From contig DLCG01000020.1 in NCBI GenBank assembly GCA_002480495.1, forward strand, positions 91,484 to 155,483: DNA of 64,000 nucleotides, given 5' to 3'. A program made the translations under genes and the position numbers. Every line of letters starts with the position of its first letter. Position 1 is the first letter of the stretch. Shown piece after piece: positions 39,218-47,732 of the stretch. The notes beneath the pieces are model-generated. The model had not been told where the DNA came from. It saw only the letters and a program-made list of their open reading frames with translations, and made no database searches. This stretch comes from Rhodobiaceae bacterium UBA7804 (GTDB taxonomy: Bacteria > Pseudomonadota > Alphaproteobacteria > Parvibaculales > Parvibaculaceae).

Positions 39218-39841
39218 TCAGAGGATATTGAAGGTGAGGCCTGCGATGCCGATAGGCCAGCGCCCCCGCGTAAAGAGAGAGAACTTGCGCCGGAACGGAT
39301 GGTCGTCTCCGGAGCCGGCGATGAGGGAGAGGGCGGCGCCATGCGATGCATGGAGAGCGGCACCTGCGGCGGCATTCAGAAGCTCCTCGTCCTCCACTTC
39401 CCAGAAATCGGCTGCTTCGTGAACGGCCGCACGCACGCGCTCGCCGAGCAATGCCGAGACATGGGTCATGGCGATGTTGAGCGCGTCTTCGCTCAAATGG
39501 TCGAGTGCTTCGGCAACAAGCGCGGCGCGCAACCCTTCTTCCGCTTCCCAATGGGCAGGATCGATGTCGAGTGTAAGCGCGGCATCGGCGGCCTCTGTCC
39601 AGTCGCGCAGACGGGCCGGCTCCGCGTCCGGAAAGCCCAGACCATCGAGATAGGAGCGGGCCAGAGCCTTCTCCTCCCGGTCAAGCGGCCGCCCGAGCCG
39701 CGAGAACCACGGCATGTTGATGGCTTCCTCGGCGAAGCGGCGAAGCCCCGCGAGGATCGGAATTTCACTCTCCAGTGCGTCGAGTTCCGCATCGGAGATC
39801 AGCAATTGCGGTTCGTGATTGTCGTCAAAGGGCCGGGGCAT
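39218..39841 (-). CDS. Hypothetical protein
   Basis: 207 residues from the ATG at 39841; a GTG at 39850 is also possible. The protein is acidic and mainly helical, with FAEEAINMPWFSRLGRPLDREEKALARSYLDGLGFPDAE at its start and a hydrophobic C-terminus ending GIAGLTFNIL. No known family is recognised. It is probably co-transcribed with xth. The candidate small RNA lies immediately upstream and ends in an intrinsic terminator, so this gene needs its own promoter. Confidence 0.65.
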   Translation of the reverse strand: MPRPFDDNHEPQLLISDAELDALESEIPILAGLRRFAEEAINMPWFSRLGRPLDREEKALARSYLDGLGFPDAEPARLRDWTEAADAALTLDIDPAHWEAEEGLRAALVAEALDHLSEDALNIAMTHVSALLGERVRAAVHEAADFWEVEDEELLNAAAGAALHASHGAALSLIAGSGDDHPFRRKFSLFTRGRWPIGIAGLTFNIL

Positions 39842-39925
39842 GTTTCGCACGGTCGGTTGGCGGGAGCCGGGAGCTTAGTCGCTCGGCATGGGCGGGCGAA
39901 AGTCCGAAGGGCAAATGCGCGCCAC

Positions 39926-40082
39926 AAAAAAGTTGCGCCCCGCCGGGGGGAGGCGAGGCGCAACCGCGCGTCTTGCGCGTGGCGCCGGGAGGGGAAGACC
40001 GGCGCCGTAAGGGGGCTCGAAGCACCGTCGCGGGTGAGCGGGGGGCAGGTCACCCGGGCGGCTTTATTGCTCGGCCCTCATG
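39926..40082 (-). ncRNA. Candidate trans-acting small RNA with three C-rich hairpin loops
   Basis: On the minus strand a good promoter is followed by about 157 bases and a textbook terminator. Three stems are strong. CGGGTGA/TCACCCG (40031-40056) has loop CCTGCCCCCCGC. GGCGCCGG/CCGGCGCC (39981-40006) has loop TCTTCCCCTC. The terminator GTTGCGCCTCGCC/GGCGGGGCGCAAC (39932-39964, one mismatch) has loop TCCCCCC and is followed by six U. C-rich, anti-Shine-Dalgarno loops are the hallmark of alphaproteobacterial sRNAs such as the CCUCCUCCC-motif families. No coding frame explains the region. The 407-base gap 39842-40257 otherwise holds only the spuC 3' hairpin. Confidence 0.6.
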
Positions 40083-40088
40083 ACCAAG

Positions 40089-40117
40089 TAGATAGGTCTG
40101 GTATGCCGCCGCTTCAA
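40089..40117 (-). promoter_or_regulatory. Sigma-70 promoter candidate for the small RNA
   Basis: On the minus strand TTGAAG (40117-40112) and TATCTA (40094-40089) are 17 bases apart. The predicted start, near 40082, gives a transcript ending at the U-run of 39926-39931. Confidence 0.55.
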
Positions 40118-40210
40118 TACGGTCTGTTTACAAGTGTTGACTGTAGATAAAGCCCCGTTCTGGGCAGCAAAAATCATTCCAAATCAGTGTGTTAGCTTCG
40201 GGGCTGAAGA

Positions 40211-40251
40211 GCCGGGCACCTGCTGCGTCAAACCGCCGCAAGGTGCCCGGC
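40211..40251 (-). terminator. Hairpin after spuC
   Basis: GCCGGGCACCT (40211-40221) and AGGTGCCCGGC (40241-40251) form an 11-bp perfect stem directly downstream of the spuC stop. On the minus strand it is followed by TCTTC, a weak U-tract; on the plus strand by CGCTTTTC. Confidence 0.55.
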
Positions 40252-40257
40252 CGCTTT

Positions 40258-41640
40258 TCAGGCGACGCCCAGATCCTTCGCCGTCAGGTCGATGCACTTC
40301 CGCGCGAGGGCAAAAAGTTCGTCCATCTCTCCTTCGGTGATGGTGAGGGGCGGGCTCAGGACCATCGTGTCGCCGATCGCCCGCATGATGAGGCCGTTCG
40401 AGAAACAGTGATTGCGGCAGCGTGTGCCGGCGTCGAGATCGCTCTCGAACTTCGTCCTGTTCTTCTTGTCCTTCACGAGTTCGATGGCGCCGAGAAGGCC
40501 GACCCCGCGCGTCTGACCGACAAGCGGGTGATCCGCGAGCTCGGAAAGCTTCTTCTGAAAATAGCTCCCGGTAGCGCCGCCAGCCTTTTCGACGAGCTTC
40601 TCCTTCTGCATCAGCTCAAGATTGGCGAGCGCCACGGCGGCGGCCACGGGGTGCCCGGAATAGGTGAAGCCGTGCGACCATTCGTTGTCCGAGTTGAATA
40701 CGGCGTCGCCGACACGCTTTCCAAGGCCGACAGCGGCGATCGGCTGATAGCCGGATGAAAGACCTTTCGCCATGTTGATCATGTCGGGCTCGATGCCGAA
40801 CGTGTCCGAGCCGAACCACTTGCCTGTGCGCCCGAAGCCGCAGATCACCTCGTCGACATGGAGCAGAACGTCGTATTTGCGACAGATGCGCTGGATCTCT
40901 TCCCAGTAGCCCTTGGGCGGTATGATGAGGCCGCCGGCGCCCTGGATCGGCTCGGCGACGAAAGCCGCGACATTCTCCGCTCCGAGTTCCAGAATTTTTT
41001 CCTCGAGGCTGCGCGCGGTCTTGAGACCATATTCCTCGGGCGTCATGTCGCCGCCTTCGGCAAACCAGTCCGGACAGTCGACATGATGGAAACCGGGCAG
41101 CGGCAGATCGGCCTGCGGGTGCATGTGAGTGAGGCCGGAAAGAGAAGCCGCGACCATGGTCACGCCGTGATAGGCCTTCTTGCGTGCAATGAAGAGCTTC
41201 TTGTTCGGCTTGCCCTGCAGGTTCCAGAAATAGCGGATGATCTTGACCGCGCTGTCATTTCCCTCGGAACCGGAATTGGCGAAGAAGAAGCGGTCGATGC
41301 CGGCCGGGCAGACCTCCGCGAGTTTCTCCGAGAGTTCGGCGACATAGGGGTTCGTCGTCTGGAAGAAGTTGTTGTAGTAGGAAAGCTCCTTCAGCGCCTT
41401 GTAGCCGGCCTGTGCCAGTTCCTCGCGGCCATAGCCCACCTGCACGCACCAGAGCCCGGCCATGCCGTCGATCAGGCGGTTTCCTTCCGAGTCGTAGAGA
41501 TAGACGCCCTCGGCATGAGTGATGACGCGCGCGCCTTTGGCGGCGAGGTCCTTGTGCGTGGTGAAAGGGTGGAGGTGATGGGCGGCGTCCATCTCCTGCC
41601 AGCGCTTGGTCTGATTTGAAATAGGTGCGGTCTGCGACAT
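40258..41640 (-). CDS. spuC: Omega-aminotransferase, putrescine:pyruvate type
   Basis: 460 residues, class-III PLP aminotransferase. The motifs FFANSGSEGNDSAVKII, LLHVDEVICGFGRTGKWFGSDTFGIEPDMINMAKGLSSGYQPIAAV-like segments (shown here only in part) include the PLP Lys in MAKGLSSG. The start at 41640 (MSQTAPISN) matches the SpuC family. With the two upstream genes it forms a polyamine-degradation set; the enzyme would convert putrescine to 4-aminobutanal. Other omega-amino acids remain possible substrates. Confidence 0.85.
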   Translation of the reverse strand: MSQTAPISNQTKRWQEMDAAHHLHPFTTHKDLAAKGARVITHAEGVYLYDSEGNRLIDGMAGLWCVQVGYGREELAQAGYKALKELSYYNNFFQTTNPYVAELSEKLAEVCPAGIDRFFFANSGSEGNDSAVKIIRYFWNLQGKPNKKLFIARKKAYHGVTMVAASLSGLTHMHPQADLPLPGFHHVDCPDWFAEGGDMTPEEYGLKTARSLEEKILELGAENVAAFVAEPIQGAGGLIIPPKGYWEEIQRICRKYDVLLHVDEVICGFGRTGKWFGSDTFGIEPDMINMAKGLSSGYQPIAAVGLGKRVGDAVFNSDNEWSHGFTYSGHPVAAAVALANLELMQKEKLVEKAGGATGSYFQKKLSELADHPLVGQTRGVGLLGAIELVKDKKNRTKFESDLDAGTRCRNHCFSNGLIMRAIGDTMVLSPPLTITEGEMDELFALARKCIDLTAKDLGVA

Positions 41641-41783
41641 TGGTGTTTGCTCCGTGTTCCGAAGGAAAGAGAGATGCGGAATGGCGCGGTTTTTCCATCG
41701 AGCATGATCTTGTCCGAAGATCGCCCCTTTCTTTTCACAGGGGACACTTTTCGGGGTCATGCTCTAGCCGCGCCGGAGCGGAC

Positions 41784-41876
41784 TTAAGGGTTGTAGCCGA
41801 TGCGGGCGCAGAGGATCAGCAGCTCGCGCTTTGCGAGCCGCATCCTTGCGGCAGGTGTGAAGGCATCGCCGGTCAT
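41784..41876 (-). CDS. Possible leaderless 30-aa peptide between spuB and spuC
   Basis: The frame MTGDAFTPAARMRLAKRELL ... ARIGYNP starts exactly six bases after a perfect TATAAT, so its ATG would be the first base of the transcript. No Shine-Dalgarno precedes it, in line with leaderless translation. The product is basic and amphipathic. It could be a leader peptide regulating spuC or chance; no family is recognised. Confidence 0.3.
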   Translation of the reverse strand: MTGDAFTPAARMRLAKRELLILCARIGYNP

Positions 41877-41882
41877 GGGGCG

Positions 41883-41911
41883 ATTATAGGCAAAACCTCG
41901 CGGTTTGCCAC
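41883..41911 (-). promoter_or_regulatory. Sigma-70 promoter candidate upstream of spuC
   Basis: GTGGCA (41911-41906, minus strand) and TATAAT (41888-41883) are 17 bases apart. The -10 is a perfect consensus. It would allow spuC to be transcribed apart from spuA-spuB. Confidence 0.55.
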
Positions 41912-41921
41912 TATCCGCGCT

Positions 41922-43304
41922 TCACACATTCAGCAGCAGATGTTCGCGTTCCCAGGCGGAGATAACCTGCTGATAGGCTTCATGCTCGGTCAGCTTCACG
42001 TCCATGTAGAGCGTCACGAAATCCTGCCCCAGCACTTCCTTGAGTTCGCTCGCGGTTCTGAGATTGTCCAGTGCGTCGAGGAGATGGCGGGGCAGCGCGT
42101 AACGCTTGCTGTCATAGGCGTTGCCCGTCATTTCCTTGGTCGGCTTCAGGTCGTTCACCATGCCGATATAGCCGCAGGCAAGCGAGGTTGCGATGGCCAG
42201 GTAGGGGTTCGCGTCGGCGCCCGGCACGCGGTTTTCGACGCGGCGGCCCTGACGCTTTGCCTCCGGCACACGCAGGCCCACGGTGCGGTTCTCATGGCCC
42301 CAATGCGTATTGATGGGGGCGGCGTGGTCGCGCACGATCCGGCGGTAGGAATTCACGTTGGGTGCAATAAGCGCCATCGCGTCGGGCAGGAACTTCTGCA
42401 GGCCCGCGATGTAGCCAAGGAAGAGTTTCGTGTCCTTGCCCTGCTTGGTCGCGAAGAGATTGTCGCCCGTCTCCGCGCTTACGATCGACTGGTGAATGTG
42501 CATCGCGCTGCCGGGCTCGCCTTCATAGGGTTTGGCCATGAAGGTCGCATAGATGCCGTGGCGAAGCGCGGCCTGACGCATGGTGCGCTTGAAGAGGAAG
42601 GCCTGATCGGCAATCTCGAGCGGATCGCCGTGATCGAAGTTGATCTCCACCTGCGCTGCGCCCGACTCGTGAATGAGCGTGTCGATATCGAGGTTCTGCG
42701 CTTCGCAGAAATCATACATGTCCTCGAAGATCGGATCGAACTCATTGACCGCGTCGATACCGTAGGACTGACGCGCCGTTTCCTGACGGCCATTCGCGCC
42801 GACAGGCGGCTCCAGCGGATAGTCCGGGTCGATGTTTTTTGCGGCGAGATAGAATTCGATCTCCGGCGCGACGACGGGCACCCAGCCTTTCTCCTCGAAA
42901 AAGCCGATAACGCGCTTCAGGACGTTTCGCGGTGCGATCGGCACGGGCTGTCCGTCGCGGTAGTTCGCATCGCAGATGATCTGCGCCGTCGGCTCGTCAT
43001 ACCAGGGCACGACGCGCACGGTGGCAGGATCGGGGTCCAGAATGATGTCGGGCTCGATGTCGCCGAGGAAATCGCTGTCCACATAGTCGCCGGTCACGGT
43101 CTGACCGAAAATCGACTCCGGGAGTTTCAGGGAGCGGTCATTGAGGCCGGAAATGAACTTCCGGGTCGGAATGATCTTGCCGCGCGCGATGCCGGCCATA
43201 TCCGACACCATGCATTCGACCTCGGTGATGCGGCGGTCTTTAAGCCACTTGATCAGGTCGTCCGCGTTCTCGACCTTGTCTTCCTTCTCGCTGCCCATTG
43301 CCAT
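41922..43304 (-). CDS. spuB: Glutamine synthetase family protein, gamma-glutamylputrescine synthetase type
   Basis: 460 residues. APEIEFYL (ATP/metal site), AQVEINFDHGDPLEIADQ, GSAMHIHQS and ANPYLAIA are glutamine-synthetase fold motifs in the PuuA/SpuB arrangement. Placed between a gamma-Glu-GABA hydrolase and an aminotransferase, it probably ligates glutamate to putrescine. The ATG at 43304 is chosen from family N-termini; the ribosome-binding site is weak, and the start overlaps the upstream gene by 65 bases. Confidence 0.85.
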   Translation of the reverse strand: MAMGSEKEDKVENADDLIKWLKDRRITEVECMVSDMAGIARGKIIPTRKFISGLNDRSLKLPESIFGQTVTGDYVDSDFLGDIEPDIILDPDPATVRVVPWYDEPTAQIICDANYRDGQPVPIAPRNVLKRVIGFFEEKGWVPVVAPEIEFYLAAKNIDPDYPLEPPVGANGRQETARQSYGIDAVNEFDPIFEDMYDFCEAQNLDIDTLIHESGAAQVEINFDHGDPLEIADQAFLFKRTMRQAALRHGIYATFMAKPYEGEPGSAMHIHQSIVSAETGDNLFATKQGKDTKLFLGYIAGLQKFLPDAMALIAPNVNSYRRIVRDHAAPINTHWGHENRTVGLRVPEAKRQGRRVENRVPGADANPYLAIATSLACGYIGMVNDLKPTKEMTGNAYDSKRYALPRHLLDALDNLRTASELKEVLGQDFVTLYMDVKLTEHEAYQQVISAWEREHLLLNV

Positions 43305-44124
43305 GGGACACCACTCTTTCCTTTTCAGCGTTCGCGGCCGCTGCCTCGCGTACCGCGTCTCCAAAGGCCCGGAAAAGCTTCTGCGATACCGGGTTCTCCC
43401 AATATTTCCATTCGGGATGCCACTGCACGCCAAGGGCAAAGCCCTTTGCATCGCGCACCCGTACCGCCTCATATGTACCGTCCGCGGCGCGACCCTCGGC
43501 GACAAGACCGTCCGCCAGGCGAGCAATGCCCTGACCGTGCAGGGAGTTTACCTCAATCGTCCGTGTGCCAAGCAGATTTTCGAAAATGCCGCCACCTTCA
43601 AGCATGACTTCGTGAGCCGGGCCGTACTGGATGTCCAGCGGATCGTCCTTGTTCTCGCGATGATCCATGCGGGGCTCGAAGCCCGGATCGGAGGGTTCCT
43701 CGTGGATGTGCTGGTGCAGCGTGCCGCCATAGGCGACGTTGAGTTCCTGGAAGCCGCGGCAAACGGCAAAGAGAGGCAGGGCGCGGTCCACGCAGGCGCG
43801 GATGAGCTTCAGCGTCAGCGCATCGCGCTGGCGGTCGAGCAATACGCCTTCGCGCGGCGGCATGCCGCCATAGAGTTCGGGGTGAACATTCGAATGCGAG
43901 CCGGTCAGAAAAATGCCGTCGCAGAGATCGAAGAGTTCGGCGAGATGATCCCTTGCTTCGTCGAAAGGCTCGCGCGGTACCGGCAAGAGAATGGGCTGGC
44001 AATCGGCACAGCCGTCGATTGCCGCAATATATTTCTCGCCGACCGCATGAAAGGGATGCGGTCCCAACATCTTCACGTCGCAGGGAATGCCGACGATGGG
44101 CCGCCGGCCTGATTTTCGGGTCAT
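43240..44124 (-). CDS. spuA: Gamma-glutamyl-gamma-aminobutyrate hydrolase (class-I amidotransferase-like)
   Basis: 294 residues of the peptidase C26 family (PuuD/SpuA). The nucleophile Cys122 lies in FAVCRGFQELNVA and the catalytic His in LGVQWHPEW. GIFLTGSHSNVHP is the preceding oxyanion region. It releases GABA from gamma-Glu-GABA. It is the first gene of the cluster; the 65-base overlap with spuB suggests coupling. The low-complexity basic tail lies within the overlap. Confidence 0.85.
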   Translation of the reverse strand: MTRKSGRRPIVGIPCDVKMLGPHPFHAVGEKYIAAIDGCADCQPILLPVPREPFDEARDHLAELFDLCDGIFLTGSHSNVHPELYGGMPPREGVLLDRQRDALTLKLIRACVDRALPLFAVCRGFQELNVAYGGTLHQHIHEEPSDPGFEPRMDHRENKDDPLDIQYGPAHEVMLEGGGIFENLLGTRTIEVNSLHGQGIARLADGLVAEGRAADGTYEAVRVRDAKGFALGVQWHPEWKYWENPVSQKLFRAFGDAVREAAAANAEKERVVSHGNGQREGRQGRERGRPDQVA

Positions 44125-44233
44125 GCTGTTTCACAAGTACCACGCCGCCCCTGTCAGCGGTCAAGACAGGCAGCAGCGCTACGGAACGGATGTGTTGAGG
44201 ATAATAGACGCCCGACGCCCGCGCCAGCGGGGA

Positions 44234-44956
44234 TCAGCGCGAACCGATATCGGGGCGCTGATCGTCGCGCAGGACGAAGAGCGAATTGTCCGCCCGGATT
44301 CCGGTTTCGACATTGCGCAGCGCCACCGTCGTCTGCAGGCCCTGAACGTCGGTAACGACCCATTGCCGGAGCTGCATTTTGGGCCGGTCGAAGATCAGCG
44401 TGATCTGGCCCGGCGCTTCGCCCGAGCGGTCGGCCAGCGTGACCAGAAGCGAACCCGGCTGTTCCTCCACGTTCAGGACGCGCGCTTCCTCCGCGAGGTC
44501 CACATTCTTGCCGAGAATGAGGCTCAGAGGTGTCGATGCGATCGGATAGCGCTGGGCGGCGGCGGAACTGTCCTTTACGGCGACCCATGTTCCATCGGCG
44601 ACGACGAGCAGGTTCTCGGGCGGTTCATATTCGAAGCGGAGCTTTCCGGGGCGGCGCAGGTAGAACCGGCCTTCGGCGACCGATCCGTCCGGCCCGACCT
44701 GCAGGAAATCGCCCTGCATGCTCTCGAGCGATGTGAGATAGGCGCTCGCCTCCGACAGGGCCAGGCGATCTTCCTCGCCGAGGGCGCGCTCTTGCCCGTC
44801 AGCCGCCATTTCCGCCGCGGGCTGGGCTTTCGCCGTCGCGCCGCCTGCCGTCAGGAAGGCCACGAAAAGCAGGCCCAATCCGACGAGTGCGGCCGCGAAG
44901 AGCATGCGCTGCCGGTAACGGTGATTTTGATCGAGATTACTCATGAAATACATCAT
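44234..44956 (-). CDS. lolA: LolA-family outer-membrane lipoprotein carrier
   Basis: 240 residues from ATG 44956, which has AAAGG six bases upstream. An N-terminal hydrophobic segment (LFAAALVGLGLLFVAFLTAGG) is followed by a LolA core: YLTSLESMQGDFLQVGPDGS, GRFYLRRPGKLRFEYEPPENLLVVADG and TPLSLILGKNVDL. LolA shuttles lipoproteins through the periplasm to LolB. It follows ftsK by 88 bases, as in many Alphaproteobacteria. The basic residues before the hydrophobic segment make it a signal or anchor. Confidence 0.85.
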   Translation of the reverse strand: MMYFMSNLDQNHRYRQRMLFAAALVGLGLLFVAFLTAGGATAKAQPAAEMAADGQERALGEEDRLALSEASAYLTSLESMQGDFLQVGPDGSVAEGRFYLRRPGKLRFEYEPPENLLVVADGTWVAVKDSSAAAQRYPIASTPLSLILGKNVDLAEEARVLNVEEQPGSLLVTLADRSGEAPGQITLIFDRPKMQLRQWVVTDVQGLQTTVALRNVETGIRADNSLFVLRDDQRPDIGSR

Positions 44957-45044
44957 GGCCGGCCTTTGTGGCGAAATATGGAGCCCCAGGGGGCCATTTG
45001 GCGGCGCGTGGTTAGCAAAGTGTGAAGGCGCGCACGCGCAGGGT

Positions 45045-47732
45045 TCAGTGGTCGCCGACGAGAACCTCGCGTTTTCCCTGATGGTTCGGCGGGCTGACGA
45101 CGCCCTGTTCCTCCATCAGTTCAATAAGGCGGGCGGCGCGGTTGTAGCCGATCTGCAGGCGGCGTTGGATGTAGCTCGTGGAGGCGCGCTTGTCGCGCGC
45201 GACGATCGCAACGGCCTTGTCGTAAAGGTCGTCGCCGGTTCCGCCACCGCCGTCGAGCGAGAAAGGATCGTCGCCCTGCTCTTCCTCGGCGGTGATCGCT
45301 TCAAGATATTCCGGAACGCCCTGCTTCTTCAGGAAGGTCACGACCTTCTCCACCTCGTCGTCCGAGACGAAGGGCCCGTGCACACGGCGGATGCGGCCGC
45401 CGCCTGCCATGTAGAGCATGTCGCCCTGCCCGAGAAGCTGCTCGGCGCCCTGCTCTCCGAGAATGGTGCGGCTGTCGATCTTCGACGTTACCTGGAAGGA
45501 AATGCGGGTCGGGAAGTTTGCCTTGATGGTGCCGGTGATGACGTCGACGGAGGGGCGCTGCGTCGCCGTGATGATATGGATGCCGGCGGCGCGCGCCATC
45601 TGCGCGAGACGCTGCACGGCGGCCTCGATTTCCTTGCCCGCGACCATCATCAGGTCCGCCATTTCATCGACGATGACGACGATGAAGGGCATGGGCGAGA
45701 GATCCATCTCCTCTTCCTCGTAGATCGCCTCCCCCGTTTCCTTGTCGAAGCCCGTCTGCACCGTGCGGACAAGAACTTCGCCACGTTCGTTCGCCTCGGT
45801 CACACGCGTATTGTATCCGTCGATGTTCCGTACACCGACTTTCGACATCTTGCGGTAGCGGTCCTCCATCTCCTTCACGACCCATTTGAGCGCGACAACA
45901 GCCTTCTTCGGTTCCGTCACCACGGGGGCGAGAAGATGGGGGATACCGTCATAGACGCTGAGTTCCAGCATCTTCGGGTCGATCATGATGAGCTTGCACT
46001 GCTCGGGAGAGAGCCGGTAGAGGATCGACAAGATCATCGTGTTGATGCCGACCGACTTGCCAGAACCCGTCGTGCCCGCGATCAAGAGGTGCGGCATGCG
46101 GGCGAGATCGGAGAGCACGGGCTCGCCGCCGATATTCTTGCCGAGCGCGAGCGAAAGCTTGGAATTCGAGTTCTCGTATTCCTGCGTTTCGAGAAGTTCG
46201 CGCAGATAGACCATTTCGCGGCGCGCGTTCGGCAGTTCGATGCCGATGGCGTTGCGGCCCGGTACGACCGCGACGCGCGCCGAGACGGCGCTCATCGATC
46301 GGGCAATGTCGTCGGCGAGCGAGATCACACGGGACGATTTGATGCCGGGCGCAGGTTCGAGCTCGTACAGCGTGACGACCGGGCCAGGCCGCACCGAAAT
46401 GATTTCACCCCTGATGCCGAAATCGTCCAGCACGGATTCGAGGAGCCTTGCATTCTGTTGCAGCGCCTCGTCGGTCAACTGGGCGGAAACCCCCGTCCCC
46501 TTCGGCTTTGTGAGCAGGCTGAGCGGCGGAAGCTGGTAATCGCCCGCCGGTTCGAGCGGCAGTTTCGGCTGCGCCTCGCGGGCGGCGCGTGCCGAGGGTT
46601 TCGAAGGTTTCGTCAGGCTCCGGTTCACGCGCGGCGCGGGCTTTTCCGCCAGTGTCGGCTCGACGCGTTCCTGCCGTTCCTGGCGTGCTTCGCGGCGGCG
46701 GGTGCGCCGTTCGCTCACGCTCTCTTCATCGCTACGGCGTCCAAATTCGCCAAGCCGTCCCTGACGTGCCGCTTCGATTTCCTCTGCAGATAGCGGCGCA
46801 TAGTCGCCCCGCCGCAACAGGCGGTCGGCGGCGTCGCTCAGCCGGTCGCTTACCGCCCAGGCGAGGATGCGAAGCCGGCTCGGTTCGACATCGGGACGGC
46901 GTGGGCGCGACGTCGTTTCTTCCGGGCTTTCCCGGCGGCGCGCACGGGCGCCGCCCGTATAGCGCTGCTCCTCAATCTCTTCCTCTTCCCCTCCCCTGAA
47001 GTTGCGGAGCCGGTCTGCGGCGGCGCGCAGATCGGCAAGCGAAGTGTCGGTAGCAAAGAGCGTGAGGAAGAAGGCGAACGGCAGGATGATCAGCGCCGTC
47101 AGCGTATAGGCCGCGGCCTCGCCGGTCAGTGGCGCGAAGAGGCTGAGGCCGAGTGCGGCAAGCGCCTCGCCGAGAACGCCGCCGAGGCCGAGCGCAAGCG
47201 GCCAGAATGTGAAGCGAGGCAATGCACCCAGAAAGGCGGCGGCGGCGAGTGTCGCCGCAAGCCATGCCGCGACCCTGAAGACGATGTGAGAGGAGATCCT
47301 GTGCGAGAAGGCGCGAATGCCCCAGACGAGCGGCGGCAGGAGCAGGAGGATGGATGCAAGGCCCAGCGTCTGCAGGAGCACATCCGCGACATAGGCGCCC
47401 GGCAGTCCCATCCAGTTCTCGGGCGCGCGTGTCGTTGCGTTGTTGAGGCTCGGATCGTCGGCCGACCAGCTCATGACGGCAAGCAGGCCGAAGCCCGAGA
47501 CGAGCATCAGCAGGACACCCGCCGCCTCCACGACACGGCGCAGGAGGAAGTCGTTTACTGCCGGCGGCAGATAGCTCAGTGGATTGACGAGCCATCGTCT
47601 CACGCGCTGCACCCTCCGATCGCCCCTCGGGGCCTGCCGCTTCCGCGAAGCGGTTCCGGATTTCGTTGCCGTCTTCTTGCGCGCCGTTTTGGCCTTGCCC
47701 GACCGGCTTTCCTTTGCGGAGGAACCGATCAC
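45045..47732 (-). CDS. ftsK: DNA translocase FtsK
   Basis: 895 residues. A basic N-terminus precedes four membrane helices (about 55-220), a charged linker, and the motor: Walker A AGTTGSGKSVG near residue 550, Walker B VIVDEMADLMM and ATQRPSVDVITG. The C-terminal gamma winged helix (DKRASTSYIQRRLQIGYNRAARLIELME) reads KOPS sites. The start is GTG 47732 with GGAGG four bases upstream and a four-base overlap with the preceding gene. It couples septation with dimer resolution. Confidence 0.96.
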   Translation of the reverse strand: MIGSSAKESRSGKAKTARKKTATKSGTASRKRQAPRGDRRVQRVRRWLVNPLSYLPPAVNDFLLRRVVEAAGVLLMLVSGFGLLAVMSWSADDPSLNNATTRAPENWMGLPGAYVADVLLQTLGLASILLLLPPLVWGIRAFSHRISSHIVFRVAAWLAATLAAAAFLGALPRFTFWPLALGLGGVLGEALAALGLSLFAPLTGEAAAYTLTALIILPFAFFLTLFATDTSLADLRAAADRLRNFRGGEEEEIEEQRYTGGARARRRESPEETTSRPRRPDVEPSRLRILAWAVSDRLSDAADRLLRRGDYAPLSAEEIEAARQGRLGEFGRRSDEESVSERRTRRREARQERQERVEPTLAEKPAPRVNRSLTKPSKPSARAAREAQPKLPLEPAGDYQLPPLSLLTKPKGTGVSAQLTDEALQQNARLLESVLDDFGIRGEIISVRPGPVVTLYELEPAPGIKSSRVISLADDIARSMSAVSARVAVVPGRNAIGIELPNARREMVYLRELLETQEYENSNSKLSLALGKNIGGEPVLSDLARMPHLLIAGTTGSGKSVGINTMILSILYRLSPEQCKLIMIDPKMLELSVYDGIPHLLAPVVTEPKKAVVALKWVVKEMEDRYRKMSKVGVRNIDGYNTRVTEANERGEVLVRTVQTGFDKETGEAIYEEEEMDLSPMPFIVVIVDEMADLMMVAGKEIEAAVQRLAQMARAAGIHIITATQRPSVDVITGTIKANFPTRISFQVTSKIDSRTILGEQGAEQLLGQGDMLYMAGGGRIRRVHGPFVSDDEVEKVVTFLKKQGVPEYLEAITAEEEQGDDPFSLDGGGGTGDDLYDKAVAIVARDKRASTSYIQRRLQIGYNRAARLIELMEEQGVVSPPNHQGKREVLVGDH

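Noticed and set aside
40082..40257. A plus-strand small RNA ending at the 40211-40251 hairpin
   Set aside because: The following U-tract (CGCTTTTC) is weak, no good plus-strand promoter was found, and the hairpin is explained as the spuC 3' end.
44943..46793. A 616-codon open frame on the plus strand
   Set aside because: Antisense to ftsK; no motif, and the ftsK frame is certain.
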